A DNA stretch of 64,000 nucleotides from Petaurus breviceps papuanus (GCA_028583685.1 JAMXIF010000002.1:61625735-61689734), one strand, 5' to 3'; shown: positions 1 to 11,726, numbered from the stretch's first letter. Translations and numbers: made by a program. The notes: generated by a model from the sequence alone, not told the origin.

Positions 1-200
1 TCATGAAACATAAAAGATGTAGAGTCATAATGAACTTTAAAAATAAACAACTTTACCTCCTTCATTTTATAGACATCTTCTCTTGGTCTTTTCCCACAGC
101 CTTAAAAGACTCAAGCAGTTTGCATATCCATTGTTTCCTCAAGAGGAAGTAGAGGCCCAGAGAGATCAAAGATAAGGCTATAATGGTATTTGGGCATCTG

Positions 201-410
201 AGGAAAACTCTTCTTCCTGAGTTGAAATCTGGCTTCAGACACTAGCTGCGTGGTCCTGGGCAAGTCACTTAACCCTGTTTGCCCCAATTTCCTTATCTGT
301 AAAATGAGCTGGAGAAGGAAATGGCAAACCTCCCCAGTATCTTTGCCAAGAAAACCCCACATGGGGTCATAAGAAGTCAGGAAGGACTAAAGCAACTCAA
401 CAACAACAAC
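201..410 (+). mobile_element. MAR1-type SINE, 5'-truncated
   Basis: The sequence carries the CORE-SINE body (CAAGTCACTTAACCCTG, TGTAAAATGAGCTGGAGAAGG), the marsupial MAR1 block GCCAAGAAAACCCCACATGG, and an RTE-like tail ending CAACAACAACAAC. The tRNA-like head is missing. MAR1 is presumed to have been mobilised by RTE LINEs, whose 3' end it shares. Confidence 0.85.
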
Positions 411-532
411 ATACAGTCGTTAAGTTTTAGAACTGGGATTTTAGCTTAACTCCTCTTGACTCCACCTGATGCTCTCTCCACGACACTACAATGTCTCGAC
501 AGCAAAATCAATAGTGAGAAAAGCAGTTCATA

Positions 533-640
533 ACAAATCAACAAGGATTTTGGAAGCACGCACGATGTGCTAAGCCCTAGAAACATGTGTAGATGTAGAA
601 AGAAAGATAGTCCCTGCCCTCAATGAGCTGACATTCCAAT
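533..640 (-). mobile_element. L2 LINE 3' end fragment
   Basis: It reads as the reverse complement of the L2 3' end: TGTGCTAAGCCCTAG, then AGTCCCTGCCCTCAATGAGC, the usual complement of the 'gcagggact' region. It is old and short. Confidence 0.6.
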
Positions 641-1584
641 GGGGAAAGACTGAAAAGGAGAGGAGGAAGAAGATACTGGCTGGGGGGTGACTGGTAGAGA
701 AAGTCCTATGGAGATGAGTCCGAGGTGCAGCCTGGAAAGGGATGGAGTGGGAGAAGAGTCAGGATGCTGAAGTGAAGCAAGGTTATCAGAATCTACTACT
801 CTCACTTGTGGGATGCCCCTCAACCTGCTCCTTAACTTGTTTCATTTTGAATCCTATTATCCTGAGCTTTATGGTAATCCATGGGTCTATTTGCCTATTT
901 CCTCCTTAATTAGCACAATTTCAACACATCTCTCAATTAATCAACTAAACTCAGAATCCCCAAACTACTTCACCAAATATTATTTGGCTAATAAACTAGA
1001 GGAATCTTTTTTCCCAATAGTAGTCATTCATATCTCTCTCTATTAAATTTCTTAATCTTCTAGAATTAAATAAAGATTAATGTCACTAAAATACCATTTA
1101 TTAAAGTGAAATATATAAAATAAAGACACAGATAGTTGCAGTATTTTATCTGTGAGAAAGAATAGCAGAGTGACCTCAAACTTCTACTTTAGTGATAGAT
1201 GACTTCTCTTACCAAAGTCCTTTCTCAAGAATTTTCTTCATCTCATTTGCAAGATAAAGGTTGTAGTAATTTCATAAAGAAAGAAGATTCCTCCATCTTC
1301 TTCTCTGTGTCTCTTCAGCCATGACAGAAAAATGGCATATTTAGCTTATCTTGGTTCCTCATTTAAAAAAAATCTTTCTTTAGACTCAAGATTTCTTTAT
1401 AAATACCAGTCAAGACAGTTCTACCAAGAAAGAAGTTTCTCTTATCTTTCTGTCTCCTACACAAGCTTTTTATAGATCAGCTAAACATATATTCCCTGAT
1501 TCCATAAAGAGAAGTGTCTCATAGAATGACCTAATTGTAACTTGTAGCTTCTCTCTTTCTTAAATGATAGTGCATTTGAAACAG
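641..1584. other. Unassigned, AT-rich
   Basis: No repeat family or coding signal was recognised. Short open frames on both strands have no recognisable protein. Confidence 0.4.
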
Positions 1585-1720
1585 TAATCACTGAAGTATC
1601 ATGGAAGCCAAGGAAGACCATTTTAAAAAGGAGGGGAGTGGTCAATAGTGTTAAATATTTTGGTGAGGTTAGCAAAGACGAAGACAGAGAAAAGGATGAT
1701 GAATTTGTTCATTGGATGGT
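1585..1720 (-). mobile_element. L2 LINE reverse transcriptase fragment
   Basis: The minus strand reads roughly LTLLTTPLLFKMVFLGFHDTS. This resembles the L2 RT stretch around 'DTVDHPFLLDTLSSLGFHDTT'. It is degraded and covers only this segment. Confidence 0.5.
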
Positions 1721-1890
1721 AGTTCACTGCTGTTCCCTCTCCCACTTATATTACACAGAAGGTCACCCCACAGGCTAAGTGGCAAATATCCTACTGATTG
1801 AGATGTAATTGAACCTAGTTTTGTGGACTTGGTAGGTGAGAGATGTGCCCATTTATAGTGGAAACTCAAAAGGGTATTAAGTCTACTGCT

Positions 1891-2036
1891 TTTTTTTTCT
1901 TCTTGGAGGGGCAAAGGTAGGGCAATTGGGGTTAAGTGACTTGCCCAAGGTCACATGGCTAGTAAGTGTGATTTTGAACTCAGGTCCTCCTGACTCCAGG
2001 GTCAGCACTCTATTCACTGTACCACCTAGCCGCCCC
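1891..2036 (-). mobile_element. tRNA-derived CORE-SINE, subtype A
   Basis: The head GGGGCGGCTAGGTGGTACAG is at 2036 and the T-rich tail at 1891, so the element is on the minus strand. The 12-bp TSD AAGTCTACTGCT lies at 1879-1890 and 2037-2048. The body has the GCCATGTGACCTTGGGCAAG and CACTTAACCCCAATTGCC blocks. Confidence 0.9.
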
Positions 2037-2065
2037 AAGTCTACTGCTTGAGAGACCGCTGGACA

Positions 2066-2216
2066 TTTTTTTTTTTGCTTTTTGGAGGGCAATTGGGGTT
2101 GACTTGCCCAAGGTCACATGGCTAGTTTTTGTGTTAAGTGTCTGAGGCTGAATTTGAACTCAGGTTCACCTGACTACAGGGCCAGTGCTCTATTCACTGT
2201 GCCACCTAGCTGCCCC
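2066..2216 (-). mobile_element. tRNA-derived CORE-SINE, subtype A
   Basis: It has a T-tract tail at 2066 and ends in the head GGGGCAGCTAGGTGGCACAG at 2216. The body contains GCCATGTGACCTTGGGCAAG. It lies in the same orientation as its neighbours on both sides. Confidence 0.88.
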
Positions 2217-2233
2217 TATCCTAGTTTATTCTT

Positions 2234-2390
2234 TTTTTTTTTTTTTAAGCAATAAGGGTTAAGTAACTTGCTCAAGGTTACACAGCCAGTTATTTCTGGG
2301 TGTGGTGCTGAGTATCTGAGCCCGGATTTGATCCAGGTCATCCCAACACTGGAGCCAGTACTCTTACTCGCTGAGCCACCTGGCCGCCCC
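2234..2390 (-). mobile_element. CORE-SINE subtype B, tail-side unit of a dimer
   Basis: This is the downstream unit of a head-to-tail dimer. It has a T-tract tail at 2232-2246, a body reading CTGGCTGTGTAACCTTGAGC, and a head GGGGCGGCCAGGTGGC at 2390. The TSD TCCTAGTTTATTCTT at 2219-2233 is repeated only after the second unit, at 2538-2552. Confidence 0.88.
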
Positions 2391-2537
2391 TAAGCAATTG
2401 GGGTTAAGTAACTTGCTCAAGGTTACACGGCCAGGTGTTTCTGGGTGGGTGCTAAGTGTCTGAGCCCAGCATTCCATCTCCAGGTCTTCTCAACACTGGA
2501 GCCAGTGCTCTTACTCGCTGTGCTACCTGGCCGCCCC
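2391..2537 (-). mobile_element. CORE-SINE subtype B, head-side unit of a dimer
   Basis: This is the upstream unit of the dimer in transcript order. Its 3' end (AATTGCTTA) abuts the head of the first unit at 2390/2391 with no A-tail and no TSD between them. The head CGGCCAGGTAGCACAGCGAG ends at 2537, followed by the shared TSD copy at 2538-2552. Confidence 0.88.
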
Positions 2538-2929
2538 TCCTAGTTTATTCTTAATAACATATTTCTATCACTTTTATAGAGAAAAAGGAATTTGAACTAG
2601 CTGGAACTTTCTCCTCTCTAGCTTCAAACTAATCTGGTTCTTTAGTGCCTTGTAAGAATGCTAAGTATATCTAACATAATCAATCATACCTAGACATGAT
2701 ATTAAATAAGATATGTTTCATTAAAGAAGCATAATGGATTATAAAATGTGACATTCCCATAACTCTTTCTAGCATAGTAAAAGCTGTCCAGGTTAGCATA
2801 GTTAATCAATTGACTCCATATCCTCCCAAATGGTACTTGCCTTCCCCCAATTTTTCTCTCTCTCTTGTTGTTAGAGTAGCCATCTCTAGGCATATTGAAT
2901 ATTTTAGAAACCAAATTAGTCAACCCGAC

Positions 2930-3110
2930 TGCATAGAAATGGATGTGGAGTTGTAAGGTCTCTGTTCAAATCCTGCCTCCGTTACTTATTACACATGTTC
3001 TCCCTGACAAGACCTTTCTGGGTCTCAGTTTCCTTATTTCCAAAATGAAGGACTTGTACTGAATAATCACTAAAGTCTCTTCTAGCTTGAAATAGATTCT
3101 TCTATAGTTC
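2930..3110 (+). mobile_element. MIR/THER-type SINE
   Basis: The order is head, TTCAAATCCTGCC box B, TCAGTTTCCTTATTTCC and AAAATGAAGGACTTG, as in MIR. It is strongly diverged. Confidence 0.65.
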
Positions 3111-3112
3111 TC

Positions 3113-3620
3113 TGTTTTTATTAAAACATTTTTATTGTGAGCTTAAACCATCCAAAAGGCCATTTGCACACAGCAGAACACAAAAGGGATTCTGTATGAA
3201 ATCATGAATCTCCACTGCATACAACTTAGCTTTTTAAGTTTGTATAATAAATTCTGTTAGCCAATTAACCAAGAGAAAGAGAAGGAAAACTATCCTTTGG
3301 GACAAATACAAACAATCAAACAACATGAATCCCCCCATTGGTTAAGTGTCCAAAGCCTTTTTATCTGGAAGTGGTTAATATACTTCACTATAGATCCTCT
3401 GCAGACAAAGGTGGTCATGGCTTTGATCAGAATTCTAGAGTCTTTCGAAGTTGCTTTTCTTCACAATGTTATTAACTGGGTATAACTTGTTCTTGTTCTG
3501 CTTACTTCATTCTGCCACAGTGAATACTGTCCAGGATGCTCTGAGGTCATCTCCTTTGTTATTGCTTATGACATTCAGATGCCACAGTTTGTTTAGCCAT
3601 TCTTTAACTGTATGAAGCAA
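3113..3620 (-). mobile_element. L1 3' region fragment
   Basis: The T-rich start at 3113 is followed by antisense L1 3'-end text (TATAACTTGTTCTTGTTCTG, CTTACTTCATTCTGCC, TTTGTTTAGCCATTC). This pattern recurs in the other minus-strand L1 ends of the window. Confidence 0.55.
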
Positions 3621-4110
3621 GCTAAGGCAACCCCTCCCTAGATTCTATATTCCCACATTCCCCCATCATCATTTTTTAATTTCTCCATTTTAATGGTATA
3701 CTTCTGGATCTGATTGCAAAGCCATCTCAGCCTCATTTTCACATTGGAGGACTTTACTTTTCACCAAGTCCATGCCCGAAGTAGATTCTGGGGGGGAGTT
3801 GACACAGGACTGGCTCAATCTTTTTACCTTTAGGTCTGGTGCAGCCACTCACAATGCATACTGTGCATCCTGCCCTAGTTCCTTTCCCAGTTCTTTTGAT
3901 TGGCTGAATCAGTTTTTGCTCCCTTTTGCAGGTTTTGGGGAGAATAAGGTGGCCATTCTGGATATAATCTCTGCAGCCTTAGGCTTCCCATTTAGGTCAC
4001 ACCCTAGAGGCTTCCCCAGGCAGAAAGAAGACTGTTTCCTTCTGCCTCCCAATCACCATGTGATTGGCCAGTCATTATAGGTTGCATTTTGCAATAGGGT
4101 AAAAGGATGG
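3621..4110. other. Unassigned, repeat-like
   Basis: A moderately GC-richer block includes two CCAAT-type motifs (TGATTGGCTG near 3898 and GTGATTGGCC near 4059). A degraded LTR is possible, but no boundary or paired copy was found. The 102-residue open frame here has no recognisable domain. Confidence 0.25.
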
Positions 4111-5368
4111 ACTGCAAGTGGGGTACCCAACATAGTTTCTACAACAGGAGGGGAATCTCTGTATGGATGCTAGGCACAAGATAATATATTGTTTGTACAT
4201 TCTTCATCAGTGTGGATGCTAGTTGGGGAGGGAGCTGAGTAAAGAACTTCAGGATTATTGTTTTCTAGTGTTTACTGATAAGGCTGTGAACTTGTTGCCT
4301 TGACCTTTGCCAAATCTCACACCTCTCTCATTTTCCACAAACTTTTTAAATACCACTATCATGATCAGTGGGTTCTCCTGTTGCTCTGTTTGTGGCCTAT
4401 AATTCCTCTTTTTCCCCTTTTATTTGAATTAGTAGGGACAGGATTAGATGTCTAGTGGTCAATCTTGAAGGTGTCATGACCAGAACCTGGTATACAATTG
4501 TTAAACATTTACTAAATAAGACACTGATATGAAGAAAAAACAGGAGTACCTGCCTTAGAGGAGCCATATAGAAAGTGTTTCAATGTACTTTAAAGAAGGA
4601 GAAAGTGCTAATAATTAGGAAGTAGGGCTGGGATGGCAAGACTGGTCAGTTCGTTGACTGTACATAGACATAACTTGTGTCTCCTTAGCTTTTCAGTAAA
4701 AGCCTTAGTGTTTCAAACTCTTTTTTGATTTAAAGTAATGGCAGCTAACTCTGCATTATCTGTGGTATTGTGGGAAAGCAATAACTTTAGTGATGAATGC
4801 TGAAAAAAAGTCCCCTAAATGGGAAGAAGATTTGTCTAATATTTAAGAGCTGGTCAAGTATGTACATATGTGGGCAAGGTGGGGGAAGGGTGGGGAAGGA
4901 AGGCAATAAGGGAAGTAAGGAGAAAGGAGTCTGGCTGTCTAATAATTCTTTGTATAATGTTTTGAGATTTTCCGGTGGTAGGAACAAAATATATCTCTGA
5001 ACATCTATTAAGCTGTTTAACCTTGGATCTGTTCACTTAAAAGTGCATTACCTGTAAAGTGACTCCACAGACAGCACAGGTTTTATTCATCATTTCATGT
5101 CTATTGATGTCCTATGGGCAATTGTCCTTTCTGTATTTTCTTGAAAGTCATATTCAGTGGCTATCTACACAACTCCAGAAAAATCAGAGTTTCCTTAATT
5201 GGAATATTTGGAACTCTATAGAGCAAATCTCTGAATGAGTGCCCAAATTAGTGACTTAGTCACTTACCTTCTCACCTCCTCCTCCTGGCCTACCAGACTC
5301 AGTATTTTGACATAGTATATACAACATGTAGTTGAATGGATAGCCAGTGTTTTTCTATCATTTTGTAC
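4111..5368. other. Unassigned, no feature seen
   Basis: The stretch holds neither a recognised repeat nor a coding signal. Overlapping short frames at 4787-5036 on both strands are low-complexity. Confidence 0.4.
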
Positions 5369-5462
5369 TATATGTGTATATACATATAATATACATATTT
5401 ATACATATTTGTGTGTATGTATGCATATATATACACACACATGCACATATACATGCATGCTT
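5369..5462. repeat. TA/TG/CA-rich degenerate microsatellite
   Basis: It is an alternating purine-pyrimidine tract of TATA, TGTG and CACA blocks with interruptions. Confidence 0.8.
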
Positions 5463-5660
5463 GTATTTTATCCTAGAAACAACAGGGACTAGACCTGGGA
5501 TTTCACTGGTTTAGGGAATGCCTGATGAGGAAATGTCCAATGTAGATAGGCACATATTTTTAATCTTCAATATTAGAGAATTGCCTAGGTCCATTGAGAG
5601 GTTAAAAGACTTTCCAGAAGGTCACTTACAATGAGGTCAACTCTTTATTCACTATGTATA

Positions 5661-5805
5661 CTGCTGAGTTCTCTTCTCTCCTCACCTCTCTTCTCCTGTC
5701 TTCTCACCACCTCCCTTGTACTCCCTTCCCCTTCCTTCTTTCCCTTCCAGATCTGCTTCTTCCCATCTCCTCCTCTCTCTTTTCCTCTCCCTCCCATCCC
5801 CTCTT
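5661..5805. repeat. Polypyrimidine tract
   Basis: About 145 bases are almost wholly C and T on the plus strand. The overlapping 125-residue frame is a translation of this tract and of the dinucleotide repeat, not a gene. Confidence 0.75.
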
Positions 5806-5842
5806 TCTGTGTATATGTGTACATTCATATCATATCTTTCTA

Positions 5843-5847
<5 letters not shown>

Positions 5848-5911
<64 letters not shown>
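5848..5911. repeat. (TA)n(TG)n dinucleotide microsatellite
   Basis: A pure TA run of about 27 bases is followed without interruption by a TG run of about 37 bases. Confidence 0.95.
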
Positions 5912-5912
<1 letters not shown>

Positions 5913-5934
5913 ATCTCTTGGACAGGTCAAAAGT

Positions 5935-6120
5935 CCATAAGATCCTAGAATTGGAAAATACCTTAGTTCATATTTATTGTAGTCTAACTCTTAATTTTAT
6001 ATCTAAGGAAACTCAAGTCCAGCGATTTTAAGTGACCTACTTGAGGAAAGAAAATGGGGATTATAATTCACATCTGCAGACTCCAAATCTCATGCTTTTT
6101 GTATACCATGTAGCATCTCA
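5935..6120 (-). mobile_element. MIR-like SINE, degraded
   Basis: It contains AAGGAAACTCAAGTCCAG and a diverged core, read as antisense MIR. Confidence 0.45.
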
Positions 6121-6207
6121 GGTGCTTCAGATGAACAATGAATTGAGTCCATAACTGAACAGAAGGAAAAGGTTAGGGGCTTATCACATTTGGAAAATCA
6201 TGTATCT

Positions 6208-6360
6208 TGGGGTGGCTAGGTGGCGTAGTGAGTAGAGTGCCGGCCCTGGAGTCAAGAGGACCCAGGATCGGTTCTGGCTTCAGACACTTAACACCCACAC
6301 ACACACACAAAAACTGGCTGTGTAACCTTGGGCAAGTTACTTAACCCCAATTGCTTTAAA
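6208..6360 (+). mobile_element. CORE-SINE subtype B
   Basis: The head GGGGTGGCTAGGTGGCGTAG, the body CTGGCTGTGTAACCTTGGGC and the 3' end CCCCAATTGCTTTAAA mark the subtype. The TSD AAAATCATGYATCT is at 6194-6207 and 6361-6374. A short CA repeat sits inside, where the consensus has ACACCCACACAA. Confidence 0.9.
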
Positions 6361-6399
6361 AAAATCATGCATCTCTTTCATTGCCCTAAGGTGGCTTGC

Positions 6400-6740
6400 T
6401 GTCCCCCAAAGGCATCTTTTAACATCAATATGCTCCTGGTAATGCTATATGCCTGTGAATCACAGGGCACCATGATCTCAGAAAAATCATCTTATTAGGT
6501 GGCCCAAAGGGCAAAGCACAGAGCTGTATGTCCAACAAGAGCTTTGCAGATAATATGTCCTCCAGGATAGGCTGTACCAGAAAAGGTTAAGAAAGGAGAG
6601 TGAGGCATAACAGCTGCAGTTTTAAAGCTTCATTGGTATCCTTGAAACAGTAAAAGAACCAGAGGGAGATGTCTAGCAAGCACAGCTTTTATGGAGGACT
6701 TATGGAAAGAAATTGAAAAAAAATAATATACAGGATGTTA
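6400..6740 (+). mobile_element. RTE LINE ORF2 C-terminal fragment
   Basis: The plus strand reads LLVMLYACES and later NSKRTRGRCLASTAFMEDLW. These resemble the RTE segments 'VMTYGCETW' and 'RDHKRPVGRPPTRW'. It is interrupted by stops and shifts. Confidence 0.5.
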
Positions 6741-8169
6741 TAGGTTAGGGCTAAGATCTGCACCAGTAGAAATAGTACCAACACCAGAGAGATCTTGCAT
6801 CAAGAGTCCATCAGTCTATTGGAGTATGGAAATTGCTGTCTTTCTCATGTAAATACAAAATGTCCAAGTGATGGGAAAATCCAATCTGGAGGAGAAAATT
6901 CCTTTAGTTAATAAGGTTATTGTGAACCAAAGCTTGGAAAAGTTTAGAATCAACTGAATAAATTTATTGGAGCCTTAATTTCAGATATTTGTGTACTTGC
7001 TTTTGATGTGGATTGAACAACACCCTCCAATCTTATAGTTTCTTCCTGTTGTTATCAACTATAGCAGACCGCATTCAGTTCATGAACTCAGGTTGCCATG
7101 AATGCTTATGTCTGATTTTTTTCATCAGTTCCTGTCTCTGGGTTGCCAACAGTACTAAATACCACGAATGGATGTGTTCCATACCACTTGTAATCCCTTA
7201 TAGCCACAAGCATCTTGAGGATGGTCTAAGTGGAGTCTGAGCATGTGTACAGGATTCATGCCAGGTCCAATAGGACTTTTATGGTCAAAAAGCATTTGTT
7301 GAGTACCCATTGTGTGGAGCTCATCATATATTGGCTTGTCTGATAGCTCCATTAAAAAAGCTTCATCAGTTCAAGGATGTGTGTAAGTTGATGGGCATCG
7401 ATTTTAATTTTTGTAAAAGAAAAAACTAAAGTAGATCTAAAATGAGCACCACTGGCAGACTGTATACATAACTGACTCAGAGACTGAGAAAATGGTGAAG
7501 TACTTGGTTACAACCACTAACAAGAGAAATGAATAGGAGGAGAATGGTCCAGAATAAACAAAACCTACATTCGTTTCAGCCACAATGGTACAATGTTGAC
7601 CAAAGGAACAAAAAATTGTTTAATTTCTCAGGAGAACCACAGATCAGGTTGACAACAAGATAGGAAACAGAAGTTGGTGGGCACTCAACTTGCCACAGAA
7701 AAAAACAATGTGTTCAGCCTCTCTGCAGGATTCCATGATAAAGGATTCAGAGGGTACTGAAGGTCATTGGAGGCAGTCTGTCATGGGAAAATCTCCTGGG
7801 AGAGTCATGGAGCAAAGACAATGGACAATAAATGAGCTTTCTAATTAACAGGTTGGATGCCAGAAGACCCATAAATAGTTATTGGGAGGCCAAAAACTTA
7901 CTGTGATGAGCCAGTGGTCTGACTTTTTGAACAATCATGGCAAAAGTGAGTGTAAGGTCATTCATTAAATCTGGCATTCAGTGTAATAGGAATATTGTGT
8001 GTGGAGCACTCTACTAGAGATTGTGTAGAGAGAGTTGTCATGAAGATGTGATGAATTAAGGCAGTTGCTGCAAGTCAACCTTTTGGAAGACTTTTTTGTT
8101 CTCTTCTTTCCTCCAGCCTCTTGATTTGCTAGTGTAAAGGTAACAACTCAGGTTGGCATCTAGTGGGGA
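6741..8169. other. Mostly unassigned
   Basis: No clear family was recognised except a short antisense L2-like end near 7270-7325 (GCATTTGTTGAGTACCCATT). The text near 7480-8080 could be old LINE sequence but carries no motif I trust. Confidence 0.3.
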
Positions 8170-8794
8170 AAAAAGAAGCTTTACTTAGAATCATAGATTG
8201 ACAGAGCTAGAATGAGCTGTCTAAGAAAAGCTCTAGACTTAGCATTTTAAGCCAAAATTGTCCAGAGAAGATTTATTATTATAGAAATATTTCTGCTTGG
8301 AGAGAGGTCCAGATCTGCCAAGTTACTTCTGCTAATTATAAAGTTCCAAGCAATTTCCATTTTCATTTAGTAGTAATCATGAAACAGTTTAAGTTTTTTT
8401 TTTTCTTTTTAGATTTACCAAGCAGAACAAGAATAATATGTATATTGGAACTGGGGTCCTGGGAGAAAATACTTCCTGAAACCAATTAGTCCCTCCTTAA
8501 CTACTTTCTTTAAAGATTCCCCTTTCAACCTGGTCAATAGTAAACAAAGTGATAGCTCTCTTAATTAGATTCAACAAAAAGAAAGCCCCGCTTTTACAAA
8601 CTCTTTAATGATTTTAGGCTTAGGGAATTAAGATTCCTCCTTGAGAATGATTAAGCCTTCTGTTCAATGAGGACTGATTAGGTCTTTGATTCAAGTGAGA
8701 CTTTAGATTATGACACTGTCATATTATTTCCTAATATTTTATAACTCAATTGAGACCTTAGTGTTATATGAGTATGCTTCCACGGGACATTGAA
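8170..8794. other. Mostly unassigned, MIR-like start
   Basis: AGAATCATAGATTGACAGAG at about 8189 matches the start of an old mammal-wide SINE-like repeat. The rest is AT-rich and unassigned. Confidence 0.3.
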
Positions 8795-8935
8795 GAAACC
8801 TTATCATTTTCCAGAAAAGGAAACTGAGAGTCAAATGGGGAAACAGATTGTTCAAGGTCACATAATGACTGGAGGTTCAAGAGCTGAATTTCCTGATTTT
8901 TAGTTCAGTGTCTTTTGACTATATCAATCTGCTTC
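8795..8935 (-). mobile_element. MIR SINE, antisense
   Basis: TTTTCCAGAAAAGGAAACTG, GTTCAAGGTCACATAATGAC and the region up to 'tttgactatatcaatctgc' follow the antisense MIR order. Confidence 0.65.
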
Positions 8936-9318
8936 CAATCAGCTGATGCTACAAAAAAACTCAGGTTCATATGCATAAAATCAGGTTATGGTACTCTTAT
9001 GTGTTTTATGAAGGCAAAATTTTCTATTACTCAGTTAGCTTGGGTCAAGTTTAAAACAATGATTACTCCTGTGAAGGCTCATGCTCTTGATTCAGTCCAT
9101 ATGCCCTTCTTGCAGGTTGTGACCTAAAGGGTTATATACTTCTCTCTACCTCCATTACTTTTTCCTCCAGGCCTAGGCTAAACTTTCTATTTTTTCCCGT
9201 CCCTAGAACCCTAAAGGAAACCTATGTTGAAGGAAACTCAATTTTGAACATGTTAAGGGATCAGTTTTCAAGATATCTGAAAGAGGAAAGGATCCTTAAC
9301 ACTTTGAAAAATATCTTA
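8936..9318. other. Unassigned; ends with the left TSD of the HAL1-like element
   Basis: No feature is recognised except the TSD copy AAAAATATCTTA at 9307-9318. Confidence 0.4.
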
Positions 9319-10037
9319 GAGAGGTAAAGCCAAGATGGTGAAGAAAAGCAGGCATTTGCCTGAGTCCTCCCAAATTCCCCTCTAAAAATTTAAACAATGC
9401 CTCAAGAACAAATTCTGGAGTGGCAGAAACAACAAAAGGGTAGTCTGAAACAATTTTTCCAGCCCAAGACACCTTAGAACATAGGCAGGAAAGGTCTGTG
9501 CACTGAGGTGAGAGTAGAATGCAGTCCAACACAGACTGTACCAGCACAGGCTATGCCCCAGTAAGCTAGCCGCAGGCCTTGGCCTTGGCTGGGACTGAAT
9601 CAGCAGAGGCAGCAGCAGCTTCCAGAGTTCTCAGCCCACAGATGTTAAGAAGGTTGGACAACTGGTCAGAGGGAGATTATAGGGGACCCTTTACCGGCAC
9701 TGGTGCAGGACTCCGTTGCATTGCTCATATGTGAATTGGAGTTGCAGTACTGGGTCACAATCTAAGGGGGAAAAGGAATACTAGCACCCCAGAACTTGTG
9801 GCTATAGAGGAGCTGGGGCTACAGTCACAGTTCCAGGGCTGAAAAGAGTACTTGTGGTCATTCACAGTCCAAAGCACAGGCCAGTAGAGTAGTAAACACA
9901 CCTCCTTAGATCATGCCACTCTGGAACAACTGAAAACTTAAAGACCCCCAGAACTAGCTCTGCAAAGAGCTGCACAAAAAACCTGAAGCTTGGAACATTG
10001 CCCCACAAAGTTAAAAGTTAAAAAATAGGCTGGAAAA

Positions 10038-10464
10038 ATGAGCAAACAGCAAAAAAAGAACCTGACCATAGAGAGTTACTATGGTGACAGGGAAGATCAA
10101 AACACAAACTCAGAAGAAGACGATGAAGTCAAAACTATTACATTCAAAGAAAAATGAGAATTGGTCTCAGCCCCTCCCTCCTCAAATCCCCGGAAGAGCT
10201 CAAAACAGATTTTAAAAATCAAATAACAGAGAGAAAAAAAAAAAACAATGATGCAAGAAAATAATGAAAAAAGGGTCAATAGCTTGGTAAAGGAAGCACA
10301 AAAATAATTAAAGAAATTAATATCTTAAAAAATAGAATAGGTCAAATGCTAAAAGGTACACAAAAATGCACAGAAAAGAACTCCTTAAACATAGAATTTG
10401 CCAAATTGAAAAGAGGACACAAGAGCTCAATGAAGAAAATAATTCCTTAAAAATTAGGATTGGT
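10038..10464 (+). pseudogene. HAL1-like ORF1, N-terminal part (degraded)
   Basis: It starts MSKQQKKNLTIESYYGD and then shows the lysine-rich coiled-coil region typical of L1 ORF1p, an RNA-binding trimer. Several stops and shifts break the frame, and a SINE insertion at 10465 splits it. It corresponds to MSRQRKQSRQKIPTLHCYFG in the copy at 21.8 kb. Confidence 0.65.
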
Positions 10465-10619
10465 TGGGGTGGCTAGGTGGTGCAGTGAATAAAAGCACCA
10501 GCCTCGGAGTCGGGAGGACCTGGGATCAGTTCCTGCCCCAGATACTTAACACCCACACAAAAAAACTGGCTGTGTAACCTTGGGCAAGTTACTTAACCCC
10601 AATTGCTTTAAAAAAAAGG
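10465..10619 (+). mobile_element. CORE-SINE subtype B inside HAL1-like ORF1
   Basis: The TSD TTAGGATTGGT is at 10454-10464 and 10620-10630. Extending it leftward into the A-run gives a TTTTT/AA nick, the preferred L1 endonuclease site. The body has CTGGCTGTGTAACCTTGGGC. Confidence 0.92.
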
Positions 10620-11240
10620 TTAGGATTGGTCAAGTGGAAATCAATAATTCCATGAAGCATCAAGAAACAATGAAACAAAATAAAAAGAATGAAGAAAAAT
10701 AGAACATGTGAAATATCTCAATGGAAGAACAACTGGGCTGGAAAAGAGACTGAGAAGAGATAATAATTATCAACTATGTGAAAGCCATGATTAAAAAAAA
10801 AGCCTAGACATCATCTTTCAAAAAATTATCAAGGAAAACGAATCCGATATTCTAGAACCAGAAGGTAAAATAGAAATTGAAAGAATCTACCAATCACCTC
10901 CTGAAAGAGATTCCAAAATGAAAGCTCCTATGAATATTATAGCTAAATTCTAGAGCTTCTAGGTCAAGGAGAAAATATTGCAAGTAGTCAGAAAGAAACA
11001 ATTCAAATATTGTAGAGCCACAGTCAGGATAACACAAGTTTTAGCAGCTGCTATATTAAAGGATTAGAGGGCTTTGAATATAATGTTCCAGAGGTCAAAG
11101 GAGCTAAGATTAAAACCAAGAGCCACCTACCCAGCAAAACTGAGTGTAATTCTTCAGGGAAAAAATGGACATTCAAACAAAGGACTTTCAAACATTTCTG
11201 ACAAAAAGACCAGAGCTGAATAGAAAATGTGACTTTCAAA
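10620..11240 (+). pseudogene. HAL1-like ORF1, RRM and C-terminal domain (degraded)
   Basis: The text parallels the ORF1 copy at 20.8-21.4 kb, including the segment for 'RVTYPAKLS' (here near 11120, reading PPTQQN in a shifted frame) and the final KTRAE-type helix. It is not translatable as one frame. Confidence 0.55.
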
Positions 11241-11726
11241 TAGAAGACTTGAGAGAAGCATACAAAGGTAAACAGGAAAGAGAAATAATAAAGGATTCAT
11301 TAAGGTTAAATTGTTGATATTCCAACATGGGAAGATGATACTTGTAATTCCTAAGAACTTTCTCTTTAGTAGGGCAGTTAGAAGGAGTATACCTAGTCAG
11401 ATGTTACAAGTGTGAGTTGAATATATAGGATGATCTCTAAAAAATAAAATTAAGGTGTGAAAAAGAGGAATGCATTTGGAGAAGGGGAAAGGGAAAGGTA
11501 GAATGGGTTAAATTATCTCACATAAAAGAGAAGTGAAAGAGCTTTTACAGTGGAAAGAAAGATGGGGGTGGATGGACATTGCTTGAACCTTACTCTCATT
11601 GGAATTGGCTCAAAGAGGATGTAACATACACATTTAACTGGGGATAGAAATCTATCTTACCTTACAGGAAAGTAGGAGGGGAAGGGGATAAGAGATGGGA
11701 GTGGTGCTGATAAAAGAGAGGGCAGA

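Noticed and set aside
3772-4080. 102-residue open frame as a gene
   Set aside because: No recognisable domain, and the surrounding sequence is repeat-like.
5654-6031. 125-residue open frame
   Set aside because: It is a translation of a polypyrimidine tract and a TA/TG repeat.
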